Under the pieces are notes generated by a model. It did not search any database, had not been told where the DNA came from, and saw nothing but the letters and a program-made list of their open reading frames with translations. A DNA stretch of 64,000 nucleotides, taken from NCBI GenBank assembly GCA_028583415.1, contig CM053270.1, forward strand, positions 572,001 to 636,000, given 5' to 3'. The translations under genes were made by a program, and so were the position numbers. This DNA is from Protea cynaroides (lineage: Eukaryota > Streptophyta > Magnoliopsida > Proteales > Proteaceae). Positions 33,990 through 45,210 of this stretch are shown here, piece after piece; the stretch's first letter is position 1; each line of letters begins with the position of its first letter.

Positions 33990-36276
33990 GACCCGTGTCA
34001 ATCTAACCCGGTCTTACCACCTTGAACCAGGTCTACCCGTCGTGGTCGAGCCAAATGGACCATGTGCGTGAAGGAGATCATGATCCCAGGTATTAAACTG
34101 ACCCAAAAACACTCAAATAGGGGGAAGGGTCGCATACCCAGCTAGGTGGGGTCGACCCCCCCAGTGTAAATAATCAGACCCTGAGTTTTTAACCTAGGGT
34201 CGGACCAGGGGTCGACGGGATCATTGACCCCCTCATCGACCCCCAGTTGCCGTCGAAAACAGAAATTAGGAAACTTTCCTAATTTCGGTTGGGCTCTTTC
34301 CTAATCTCAAGGGGACTTATTTTAAGAGTTTTTACTCTATATAAAGGACGTCCCTAAGCCTCTTTCACTCCTTTTAGAACCCTAATTGAATTGAGATAAA
34401 GAGAAGAGAAGGAAGAGAAGAAGAAGAGAAGGAGAGTAGAGGAGAAAGAAAAAGGAGAAGAGTTACAGAGAAGGAGTGTTCTTCTCAGGTAAGAATACTA
34501 ATCCTATGAATTTCGTAAGACCTAGAATAGTTAAGTTAAGATGTAGGAGAAACCCAAACCATCCATCCATGGTTAAGTTTCAATGGAAACCATGGAGGAG
34601 ATCAATTAACTCATATGTTGAGTGAAGAGTAGTTCTAATCCATAGAAAGTGTATGGAATGGACTATGGAAGGAAGCCATAGAAATCAAACAAGGAAGAAT
34701 GGATCAAAATATGAGAATATCGACCAAAACCACGGGGGGTCGCACGTGGGGTTGATGGTGTATCGACCCTACCAGACCTTAAGTATCGACCCCCAGTGTT
34801 TGGGAATTCCAGGAAAAGGGGTGGTCACACCCAGGGTCGATGGAACATTCGACCCTAGGTATCGACCCTACAGCAGGGGGCCATAGAGACTGCTACCCTA
34901 CCTGCGACCCTACCTGCGACCCTCAGTTAATAGTAAGCTTAAAATTGTCGGAATGAGTTCTAATCAAAATCTATCGACTTGTTAGGTTTCCTAGTGATAT
35001 AACATTGATATGAAGGTGATTCTAAAAGCTTGAAAGAGGATCTACACTCAAGCTAAGGTGAGGAAACAAGACCTAAACTAATTGATTAATAATATACTGT
35101 TTTTATTTCTTGAGTCTAATGCCATGCTTAATTCTATGCAAATATACTTGTAATGTGCATACAACATGTCATCCAATATTTTTATTATTTGTTCATGCAT
35201 ATTTACTTTATTGTTTATAACATGATGATGATGATGATGATAGGAATAGGCATGTGAATGTATGTGTGTGGTTGGTGTACTTGATGCGAGCGAGTATCAG
35301 GGGGGGGGTGTCATAGGCCGGGCCTCAGCACTCTAGCTCTATCTCTAACTCAAGTCTTGTGCATTAGCATCGTCGTATCGCCATTACCTTAGCATAACTA
35401 TTACGACGTAGAGTATCAGGGGAGGTGGTCTCGGTCCTTGTAGTCTTTGACTCTACCGGGGGGCCTTAGCTCTATCTCTATGGGAGTTCTAAGGGATGCT
35501 GGGGTGAGGCCTTGGATACACTGTTTGGCATTAGGATTGGTTAGTTGCGAGCCCAGTTTGCAAGCCCTCGCCAGCAGGGGCTTACGTGTTGGTATGGCAC
35601 GTACAGCAATAAACGTTAACCTTTGTTGTACAATGTTCATGGTGGGTGCATGTGGGACGACAATAAACGTTACCTTTGGACGGCTTCACACATAGGGGTC
35701 AATAAACGTTAACCTTTGACCTCCAACCCTTTCTATTGCATATTGCAAACTTAAAACCAGACCAAAGATATGAATTGACTGCATGCATATGTAATGTTGC
35801 ATTGTTTTGTTTCCTCACTGAGCCATGATATGTGCTCACCCCTCAATGTCGAATATTTTAGTTGATGATGCAGGTACTACTCTTGAAGATTACATGAATG
35901 CTCCAGTGTACGGACATCTAGAGGCAATGGAAGCTGAAAACTTAGGGGATACGCATGACTCCTCCTGCGAGTACAACTCATGCGTATTCGATTAGATTTT
36001 ATTTTATTTATTTAAGTTTATTAAAGAGATGTAATTTCTATCTTTATTTATGTTTTGGTTGAATAACATAATTGGATATTTATTTATGATTATCACAGTA
36101 GAATTCTCAGTTCATTTACTATAAGACTTCCGCTATTGTGTATTTACTCTGATTATGAATGTAAATGTATGAGGTTTAGATAACGCGGTCATAGCCTACT
36201 CGAGATCCTGGTTGAACCGTTGGTTTGTTAGCGGTTCATCACACCATTCTGAATAGTGCGGAATTGGGGTGTGACA
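33985..36276 (+). repeat. 3' LTR of copy 2 (2292 bp)
   Basis: Same ends and same internal order as the 5' LTR: motif clusters, TATA at 34338, donor CTCAG|GTAAGA at 34488/34489, second cluster about 34735-34923, and 19-bp cassettes near 35608, 35661 and 35699. Differences from the 5' LTR are scattered single bases and small gaps. Confidence 0.95.
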
Positions 36277-36281
36277 ACCAT

Positions 36282-36511
36282 AACCCTAAAAAATGCCACC
36301 CTACATCCAAAATTTATTAGTTTTTAGTTTTTGACTGGTTGCTTCCACACAAACTTAAACAGTCAACCACACCAATTAAATTTGACTTGTTGCTTACCTT
36401 ATCTTGTGGTTTCTTCATATAATTGGGTCACTTGAGCTGATTATGATGGGAAGACCGGTCACAACACGAGAATGTAAGGTTAGACCGGGTTTGTGGCATG
36501 TGGGTCTTACA
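36282..36511 (-). repeat. Minus-strand LTR, piece 3 of 3 (LTR start)
   Basis: Resumes after copy 2 and ends ATGTGGGTCTTACA at 36511, the reversed LTR start. A reversed polypurine tract region follows, so this was the 3' LTR of the element whose pol remnant is 36512-37523. Confidence 0.75.
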
Positions 36512-37523
36512 ACTCCACTACCCTTAAAAGAAATTTCGTCATTGAAATTTGCACGTACGGATCTTACTATTCTCCCATCCTCAAAAGAAATTTCATCCTC
36601 GAAATTTACATGTAGCTTCCGAGTCGAATAAGTGGGAATACTATTTCTACATTGGATTTTCCTTTTCCCATGTAATCTTTTTCACGTCTTGGCTTTGCCA
36701 GGTTACCTTCACATAAAAAATATCCCAGCTCTAGAGATGTTGTACCTTCCAACTGGTAATCTAAGCTGGTACCATTTTAAAGTTAAGTAATCTATCAAAT
36801 CTGGCGGATCTATCGTTAACATGCGTGTTGGATCTCCAATGTACTTATTCAATAGAGACACGCAAAATACATCGTGCACATTAGAAATAGATGGCGATAA
36901 CGGTAGTTGATATACTATTCTTCCACGTCTCTCCAAAATTTTATAAGGTTCAAAACATATATAGGGCACAACTTTTCCTTATTACCGAACCGCTTCAAAC
37001 CACACATAAGTGATATCTTCAAGAACACTTTGTCATTTATGGTAAACTCGTGGCCTTGGTGTCCATTCTAACAACCTTGAGCTGTCTTGGCCCTTTTTCT
37101 TTGATCTTTTCTGCCACTTGATAGGTTTCTATGACAAACTTAGGTCTTACAATTCCTCATTCTTCAACTTCATTCCGAAATAGAGGAGTTCAACTTTTCT
37201 ACCGTACAATGCTTCATAGGTGACATCTATATGGTAGTGAGATAGCAACGTCGATCAATGACAACTTCTCATTTCAAGCTCCTTTGAAATCAATTTCACA
37301 GGCTCAGAGAATACCTCTCAGGATCTGTATAGTCCGCTTGGACTGTCCGTCGGTTTGAAGGTGAAATGCGGTACTAAACTTCAACTTTGTTCCCATTGCT
37401 TTCTATAGTCCCTCCCAAAACTTTGACATAAAGCGTGAGACTCTATCTAACACTAGGGTCTTAGGCATAACATTTAATCTGGCAATATTACCCACATATA
37501 CCTTAGCTAGCTGCTCCAAACCA
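36512..37523 (-). pseudogene. pol remnant: integrase core to chromodomain-like tail
   Basis: On the minus strand it runs from the integrase core (FMSKFWEGL-like and HPQTDGQ-like blocks near 37330-37450) through the GPYKILERRGR-type motif and VHDVFCVSLLNKYIGDP to the chromodomain-like end near 36700. The longest open piece is 36709-36969. Many stops and frameshifts. The polypurine and downstream block appears twice in a row near 36512-36620. It is cut at about 37523 by a junction with another minus LTR. Confidence 0.8.
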
Positions 37524-38579
37524 CATGCCCTTCCCATTCCACACACCAACAAAAACATACATGCCTAACAATCACATCCTAGCATAGCGAGTATGCATGA
37601 ACACAGGGTCCTACACGATGTTAGGTTGAATTAGAATAATTTTCTTAGGGTTCACGTTGGTCGAAAACCAACTGGTATTGAAAACACCTCACAGTGCATA
37701 CCGGTTGCAGGTACCGATCGTTGCACTGTGGGGAAAGGTGCGACCGGTATGGTCAACTAGTCCCCCCACAGAACAGTCCCCGAGAGGTACCGGTTACAGT
37801 ACCGGTCGCAAATGGTGCGACCGGTATGGTCGACCGGTATGCCTCCGGAAGACCACCAACTTGGTGTTCGCCTTCCATTGGTCACCCCCTATTGGTTCTA
37901 GGGTTTCTTCTATGCATTCTAGGCCTGAGCAATGAGTTAGAGTTGTTTCATGTTCCATTCAAGTCCTAATTTCGATGATCCTTAGCTTAAAATGTGAATC
38001 TAGGGTTCATCGACTATATTAGGGTTTGACGATAATTTAAAGATTTTAGATCAATACATCGTCTTGCATGGTATTAATCAATTCATGATTAATCATCTAT
38101 AATGTTTAACTTAGAGAGAAGTTCAAGCACTAACCGTTGGTTCACAACTATGGTGTTCTTCGTCCAATGGCGGCGCCTCTCTCACCTTTCTTAGCTCCTT
38201 CTCCTTCTTCGATCTCTTTCTCCTCTTTAGGATTTGTGAGAAGCAATCAAAGAGTTTTAAGGAGGTTTAAGGGTCCTTAAATAGACTAGGATAGAGTTTA
38301 GGAAGTTTCCTTAAGTTAGGAAAGTCCCTAGGCTCGAGATTTGGAAAGCGGGACCCACAGAGATCCATTTCTGGATCTAACCAGTCTGCCCGCATAGACA
38401 TACCGGTCGATCGATACCATCGACCGGTACCATAGACTGGTATGAAAAATATCATACTTTTAGGTCCGTTTTTGTACCTGGTTGTCATCTGCTCGTTCGG
38501 TCTGCCCGGTGATGATTGGAAGACCTGTTACGACATAAATTAATGGTTTTGATCGGGTTCATGGAGTGCGGGTTTTACA
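37524..38579 (-). repeat. LTR fragment of subfamily B, minus strand
   Basis: Matches 56690-57922 with CCTTCCCATTCCACACACC at the left and GGTTTTACA at the right. Marked by ACCGGTCGACCGGT-type motif clusters at 37695-37850 and 38398-38455, and a TATA-like box (minus, AGTCTATTTAAGG, around 38275-38287). The inner part of the LTR is missing on the left. Confidence 0.8.
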
Positions 38580-39033
38580 ACTCCCCCACCCTTAAAAGAA
38601 ATTTTGTCCCCGAAATTTGCATGTAGTTTCACAACTCCCCCACCCTTAAAAGAAATTTTGGCCTCAAAATTTATACGTACCTTATTCGTCGAAAAGGTTA
38701 GGGTATTCCTTTCGCATTGCGTTCTCTTCCTCGCAAGTGATTTCATCTACATCTTGGCTTTTCCAATGCACTTTGACTTAATGGATATCCTTGCTTCGGA
38801 GATGTTGTACCTTTCAGCTTGTGAGAGTCACGTGTAGTACTTCAAATGTTAAGTCCCCTGTCAAGTCTGGTGGGTCTGCTGTCAAGATGTGTGATGGATC
38901 TCTGACATACTTCTTCGATAAAGAAACATGGAACACATCATGAATGCTTGACATGGATGGTGGTAGAGCCAGTTGATATGCCACATTACCACGTCTGATC
39001 AATATCTCATATGGTCCCACATACCTGGGGCAT
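38580..39033 (-). pseudogene. pol 3' remnant (subfamily B) beside its LTR
   Basis: A reversed polypurine tract ACTCCCCCACCC is followed by a second copy of the same ~54-bp block at about 38632. Then a chromodomain-like region and the integrase C-terminus (CPRYVGPYEILIRRG, LALPPSMSSIHDVFHVSLSK) up to 39033, where copy 3 inserts after GGCAT. The matching upstream part of this pol is not found directly on the other side of copy 3. Confidence 0.8.
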
Positions 39034-41339
39034 TGTAAGACCGGTGTCAATCTAACCCAGTCTTACCAGTCTTACCACCTTGAACCAGGTTTACCCATCA
39101 TGGTCGAGTCAAGTGGACCAAGGGCGTGAAGGAGATCGAGATCCCAGGTATCAAATCGACCCAAAAACACTTAAAAAGAGGGAAGGGTCGCACACCCAGC
39201 TAAGCAGGGTCGGACCTCCCAAAACAGAAAGTCAGACCCTCAGTTTTGAAGGGAGGGTCGGACAGCTTTTGAACCCTAGGGTCGACGGGATCATCGACCC
39301 TCCCATCGACCCTCGGATCCTGCCGAAAATAGAAACTAGGAAATTTCAAGATTTTCGATTGGATTCCTTCCTAATCTCAAAGGGGCTTATTTTAGGATGT
39401 TTATAGCCTATTTAAAGGACGTTCCTAAGCCACTTTCACTCCTTTCACAACCCTAATTGAATTGAGAGAAAGAGAAGAGAAGGAAAAGAGAAGAAGAAAG
39501 GCAAGCAAGAGAGCTTAGCAAAAAGGAGAAGAATTTCAGAGAAAGAGTAATCTTCTCAGGTATGTATACTAATTCCATGAGTTTCTACAGACCTTAGGAT
39601 AGTTATTGGAGAGAGAGTGATCTCGGAGAAACCCAAACCATCCATCCATGGTTAGGTTTTCATGGAAAACTCTAGGAGAATGCATGAAAGCCATCTAGGA
39701 GGATGATTCATGGTTTCAGACCATGGAATGAGTGTTGAATGGAATGTAGAAGCAAGCCATAGGACCCCAAACACGAAGAATGGATTAAAAAGTGGAAATT
39801 GGACCAGAGTGCACCGAGGGTCGCACCCAGGGTCGATAGGCCATCCGACCCTAGGTGTTTCTGACCATCGACCCTCAGTATTCGGGAAGTCCAGAATGAG
39901 GGGAGGGTCGATAGACCCATCGACCCTAGCATCGACCCTCAGTTGACAGAATGGTTTTTAAATTCAGAATTTATTCTAATTAAATTTTATCGACTTTGTC
40001 AGGTTTGCTAGCAATATAATAACATTATAACGGTGATTTTAAATCTTGGAAAAGTATCTTATAGCAAGCTAAGGTGAGAAACCTTAACTCCAAACTAAAT
40101 TGGTTAATAATAAACTGTTTTTCTATTTCTTGAGTCCTATGCTATGCTTGATTCTATGCGAATATGTTTGTAATGTGCATACAGCATGCCATCCAATATT
40201 TCTATTACTTGTTCATGCATATTTACTTTATTGTTTATAACATGATGATGATGATGGTGATAGGAATAGGCATGTGCTTGTATGTGTGTGGTTGATGTGC
40301 TTGATGCGAGCGAGTATCAGGGGAGGTGTGACGAGAACGTCAATAAACGTTAACCTTTGGCGGGTCTCAGCACTTTAGCTCTATCTCTAACTCAAGTCTT
40401 GTGCATTTGCATCGTCGTATCGCCATTACTTTAGCAGAACTATTATGTCGTAGAGTATCAGAGGAGGTGGTATCGGTCCTTGTAGTCTCTGACTCTACCG
40501 GGGGGCCTTAGCTCTATCTCTATGGACATTCTGAGGGATGCTGGGGTGAGGCCTTGGATACATTTTTGGCATTAGGATTGGTTAGTTGCGAGCCCAGTTT
40601 GCAGCCCTCGCCAACAGGGGCTTACGTATTGGTATGACACTATATAGCAATAAACGTAACCTTTGTTATATAATGTTCATGATTGGGTGCATGTGAGTTG
40701 ACGTTAAACGTGATCTTCGGGTAACGTCATACACTCGTGTATAGAGGCGGAGTCAATAAACGCGACCTTTGGCTACCTCAACCTTTTTATTGCATACTGT
40801 AAACTTTAAACCGGAGCAAAGATATAAATTGATCTGCATGCATATGTATTGTTGCATTGTTTTGGCTACTCGCTGAGCCGTGATGTGTGCTCACCCCTCG
40901 ACGTCGAATATTTTTAGTTGATGATGCAGGTTATACCGTTGAAGACTATATGAATGCGTCTGCGTACGGGAACGTGACAGCCATGGAAGTTGAAGCTGAA
41001 GCGGATACACACGACTCCTCTTGCGAGTGCAACTCGTATGTATTTGATTAGATATTTTATAGGTTTCTTTATTGGATTTATTAAGACATGTATTTGGTAT
41101 TTAAATATTTATGTCTCAGTTGAAAACAGAATAATTTGCTATTAAATTAATGATATCATTTTAGTTCTCAGTTCATGTTATTATAAGACTTCCGCTATTG
41201 TGTATTTACTCTGATTATGATTATGGATGTGTGTAAGTTTAGATAATGCGGGGATAGCCTATTTGAGATCCTGATTGAACCATTGGTTTATTAGCGGTTC
41301 ATCACACCATTCTGGTTAGACCAAAATTAGGGTGTGACA
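39034..41339 (+). repeat. 5' LTR of copy 3 (2306 bp)
   Basis: TGTAAGACCGGTGTCAATC to AGGGTGTGACA. Motif clusters of GAGGGTCGA/CGACCCTC type at 39185-39320 and 39815-39945; TATA (TATTTAAAG) 39409-39417; donor CTCAG|GTATGT at 39559/39560. The 19-bp cassette is perfect at about 40349 and degenerate near 40647, 40698 and 40753. Confidence 0.93.
39409..39417 (+). promoter_or_regulatory. TATA-like box, copy 3 5' LTR
   Basis: TATTTAAAG followed by GACGTTCCTAAGCC. The 3' LTR counterpart is at 49058-49066. Confidence 0.7.
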
Positions 41340-41342
41340 ACT

Positions 41343-41354
41343 TGGTATCAAAGC
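41343..41354 (+). other. Primer binding site, copy 3
   Basis: TGGTATCAAAGC, one mismatch from the initiator-Met consensus, three bases after the LTR. 41355-41618 has no gene. Confidence 0.85.
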
Positions 41355-41618
41355 ATCTCAGGCCTTGTCCGCTAAACTAACATACATTCAAGACAATTGT
41401 GAACTGAGATAGGATAAAAGTAAAAACAGTAATATTAACACATTATAAGCACAAGTGATGTTTGATATCAAATTTAAAAAGAGAATAATACATCTATTAA
41501 AGGGGAAACAAGTTACATACAATGAGAGAGAGAAACAAAATGCATACACATAATGAAAGCAGAGTACAGTCCACAACCCGGACAGTTACTCTGTAGTACA
41601 ATAAAAATAAAAGTACAC

Positions 41619-42944
41619 TCAGGAAGCTGGAGGCGAAGGAGGAGGCGGTGCCTCACGGTCTCTGTCATAGTCTTCAGCATAGACTCTAGTCAACCAGGCT
41701 ATCTGAGTCTGGGTCGTCTGTAGACTAGCTGTGAGACCGGCTATCCTCTGATCAGTCGCACGCTGCACCTCTAGGAGCTCTCCCATCCGCGCGTCTGATG
41801 CGTGCTGAGCAGCCAACAGCTCATCCATCCTTAGATCAGATCTGCGCTGAGCATCCCTGATCTCCTGCATCATCTCCATCATGGCTGAAGGTGGAAGTGA
41901 AGGATCAGCCGAATGGGAAGGACCAGCCTCAGGTGCAGGAGCCGTTGCAGAAGAAGTACCAACTCCAGCCGCATGTGTAGGTGATGGCGGTGGTATCGAG
42001 TCGACGTCCATATACATGCGATCGTCATCGTCAACCGGATCCACACGAGCTCTAGCAGCAGCAGCAGCAGCCTCAGCATCAGCCATCTCGACACGAGTGT
42101 GAGCGCGCACCATCGCGTTCCTCTCCTCATCGCTAACCTCAGCATCTCGCAGCCCCATCTTGCAGATAGCCTCCCAATTTAGAGGCGACGAGAAGGTCTT
42201 CTCCTGGATCTTCTCATCTACCAGATCCACCCCCAGACGGGTCAGTAGCACAGTAATCATGCGTCCATAGGGTAGATTACCCCTATGACCGGACAATATA
42301 GCACTAATCATCGTCCGCATGATGATGTAAGGTAGGCAGACCGGCTGGCGAGTGTAGATGCTGTAGATCAAGAACTGTGTCAGTTGAGAGACCCTCTCAT
42401 AGTGCCCACTCTACGGGATCAGATTAGGCTGGATAATCTTGCAGAAGACCCGTGGAGCTGGACGTAAGTAACAAGCTCTCATCTGCCATCGATCGGGACG
42501 GAGCAACTGGCTGTCGATCTCTGCTCTCATCTCCATCTCAACAAACTATGGCTCTCCCGACGCACAGTACACCATGGGGCCATCATAGGGAATGCCCAAC
42601 AGATCGGCCAGCTGCCGATAATCAAAGGAGATGTGCACCCCCTTGTCATAACTGGTGATGCGCAACTCCTGACCGTGCTCAACGTCGTTGTAATTCCCCA
42701 CCACCTGGAGATTACAATAAAACTGGCCCACCAAGTGTGGACATGTGCACGTGTCGTATGTGATGACAGGGAGCCACCCCATATCACCAAACGCTCCCTC
42801 TACATTGAACAAGGCTAGCTCAGCCAAGTTCACCATGCGACCCCCTTCAACCTTTTTACGGGCATAGTCAGCATACTGTGCCTCAGCTTCATTCGAACGA
42901 AAGCGAAGTAGATCACGCACTCTGGGTACTTTGGTACGGGCCAT
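41619..42944 (-). pseudogene. Antisense ORF of copy 3 (442 codons including stop; two internal stops)
   Basis: ATG at 42944 (MARTKVPRVRDLLRF), TGA at 41619-41621, length divisible by three. Only two in-frame stops: TAG near 42546 and TAG at about 42412, the latter at the same codon as in copy 2 (before SGHYERVSQL). 132 N-terminal and 250 C-terminal codons are open. Domains as in copy 2: N-terminal globular region with LALFNVEGAFGDMGWLPVIT and SFDYRQLADLLGIPYDGP; conserved middle; Ala-rich helix; MYMDVDSIPPPSPTH; and a 14-residue coiled-coil-like array. Keeping the frame over three diverged copies argues for past selection on the protein. Confidence 0.8.
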
Positions 42945-42949
42945 AGTAT

Positions 42950-43391
42950 CTGCAAAATAAGAAAGAAAAAGGAAACAAGGAGTTAGCAGGATAAAAATCC
43001 AAAATTTGATTTAATAACGACGTAGGTCGACCATAAAACCCAATTTCTCACCATACAAGTGGGTATGAGAACTTACGTAGGTTAAAACATGTCCTACAAC
43101 CCACATACAGTAGGAAATTTTAACTGACGAAACTCAATTTGAAGAAATTCAAGAAAAATCAAAAAATTTGACAAATTAAGGCAAAAAGAGAAAATTTTAA
43201 GTTTCTCGATAATCAACTGATGAAACTCAAAAATTTTTGAGGGCTTTCGTTCCTCGAGACACCAATAACAAAAGCCCCCAATAAAAATCAAATTTTTACG
43301 GTTGGAAAAAGTTTAATTTGGAAAATATGAGTTAAATGGGTAAAAATCTAGAAAAGAAAACCTAAAAACAGGTAAAGATGAGAGGATATAC
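42950..43391 (-). other. Putative antisense leader intron, copy 3 (442 nt)
   Basis: Minus-strand acceptor TTTCTTATTTTGCAG ends at 42950, five bases before the ATG. The donor position reads CTACAT|GTATAT at 43392/43391, a weaker site than CAG|GTATG in copies 1 and 2. Confidence 0.45.
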
Positions 43392-43545
43392 ATGTAGGGA
43401 TGACGTGGACGTCGAAACCCAGAGTTAAACCATCCAAAAACAGTGGAGTAGCACTGTAGCAACTCAGAGAGTAGAGACGAGTCGAAACGGAGGAGGAATA
43501 GTGAGAAATGACCCAGAATCGGATCTTAAAAATCTAATTTTTGGT

Positions 43546-43770
43546 CCGAGGGTCGGACAATTCGACTGGAACCATTGACCCTTGGATCGACCCTCTAATC
43601 GACCCTCGGCTCTCGGGAATCTGACAGAAAATCGAGGGTCAGAACTGAGGGTCGGATACCAATCGACCCTCGCATCGACCCTCAGCTCTCGGGAAGAACA
43701 GGTAATTCCCAGGGTCGGATACCAAGGGTCGGACATACCATCGACCCTCACCATCGATCCTACATAGAAA
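43546..43770 (+). repeat. GAGGGTCG / CGACCCTC motif cluster in the copy 3 leader
   Basis: At least a dozen units in both orientations with two GCTCTCGG(G/A)A spacers. Flanking bases (GAGGGTCG) match those of the clusters in the copy 3 LTR rather than those of copies 1 or 2. Confidence 0.75.
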
Positions 43771-43899
43771 AGACAGTATTTTTCACAGAATGAATTGAGG
43801 ATTTTGAATTTTATATCGGTTAGCATGCCTACATGAAGTATAAATGATTTCTCACTGATTTTGATGATTTTCAGGCACCACCCATCTCAGAAGGAAAAT

Positions 43900-45139
43900 A
43901 TGTCTGGAAGAAGAGTAACCAGACAGAGCCGAAATGCAGTCCCACCACCACCACCAGTGGAGGAGACTAGTCAAGAGAATAACCATGCACCGGAAAATCC
44001 AGAACCGGTAAACCCTACAAATTTGCCACCTCCACCACCGGAGCTAGCAACTGTGGTTATGAACCTAGCTCAGCAGCTACAACACATGCAACATGCACAG
44101 GCCCAGATGCAAGTTGCCATGGGCATTATGTTTCAAACTACTCAGGCTGCACCCATGCACACAGGACAAGCCAGTGCGGCACCGGTGGGTAACCACCCAG
44201 CTCATCAGACACCTCAACAAACTGCTGCACAGATTCCAGTGCAGGTTCCGAAAGCAGCACAGGCTAATTATCAGTATCCACCCCCTATGTTTGGGGCATA
44301 CCAAAATCAGATGGATCACTCTCGACTGGTCGAGAGGTTTTTGAAGATGAAGCCCAGGGAATTTAATGGCAAACCGTCTGATCCATTATGGCCAACACAC
44401 TGGATGGATGAGATGGAAAGAAATTTTCTTATGATGACTATTACAGAAGAGGAGAAAGTATTGTGTGCCACCTTCATGCTCAAAGGCGACGCACATCATT
44501 GGTGGAAATCGACCCGGGCCTATCTATTGACTAAGCACGCCCTACTGACATGGGCTGTTTATAAAGAAGCTTTCTTCGAGAAATATTTTCCACGAAGCTT
44601 CAGAGATTCGATGGAGAAGGAGTTCCTGAGTCTTTATCAGGGACAGATGTCAGTGGATGCGTACCAACAGCGTTATGAAGAGCTGTTTTTCTTCGCACCA
44701 CTGAGTATGCAAGAAGAAGAAACCAAAACCCATAGGTTTGTCACGGGACTGAGAGGAAGCATCAGAGAACACGTTCTGGGCTTAGAAAAGAAGATTTATA
44801 ATGAAGCTGTCCAGATCGCCCGAGTGATTGAATCGAGCCAGAAGGAGAGTTATTTTACTCAGAACAAAGGCATCAAAAGGCCAGCTGGGAATTCTTACAA
44901 CGGAGGTAATAACAGGACGTATAAGCCTTTCCGTCCACAGAATTTTAATGCTGTAACCAAGACTAATTCAGCAGCTCAAACTCAGCAAAAGCCAAATTCT
45001 GAAGGCCCGAAGTGTTTTAACTGCAACCAACCGGGACATATAGCAAGAGAGTGCCCAAAGCCCAAGAAGCAATTCCATCAGGGACGTGTATATGCTGTTA
45101 CGTTCGAGGATGCGGCCGCATCACCTGATGTGGTCACAG
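43900..45139 (+). CDS. gag: gag of copy 3 (intact, 413 codons to the splice-like site)
   Basis: MSGRRVTRQSRN start, 26 nt after TGATTTTCAG at 43874. The open frame also extends upstream to 43861, but 43900 matches the other copies. Layout: Pro-rich N-terminus (residues ~10-55), Gln-rich helix NLAQQLQHMQHAQAQMQ (~60-75), capsid region from RLVERFLKMKPREF (~142) through HWMDEMERNF, and CCHC zinc knuckle CFNCNQPGHIAREC at 372-385, the only intact one among the copies. If the gap is not spliced, the frame runs on and ends at 45180. Structural protein that binds element RNA and forms cytoplasmic particles. Confidence 0.93.
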
Positions 45140-45210
45140 GTATGACTGAAACCTTTCAAAGTTATGATTACATTGAATGAGCATGTAGACTAAATAAAGA
45201 AAAATCACAG
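45140..45210 (+). other. Intron-like gap between gag and pol, copy 3 (71 nt)
   Basis: CACAG|GTATGACTG ... AAAATCACAG|GTATTG, with a T-rich middle and GACTAAAT as a possible branch site. Because it is 71 and not 69 nt long, gag and pol are in different frames in the DNA, and removing exactly this segment restores the continuation into the protease frame. Confidence 0.6.

Larger units (their letters stand above)
21962..36276 (+). mobile_element. Copy 2: complete Tekay-like element with both LTRs
   Basis: LTRs at 21962-24271 and 33985-36276 are flanked by the duplication ACCAT (21957-21961 and 36277-36281). The LTRs are nearly identical over most of their length, so insertion was fairly recent. 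After subtracting the nested solo LTR and its duplication the element is about 12.0 kb. Coding regions carry stops, so it is not autonomous now; most stops are C-to-T type changes. Confidence 0.95.
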
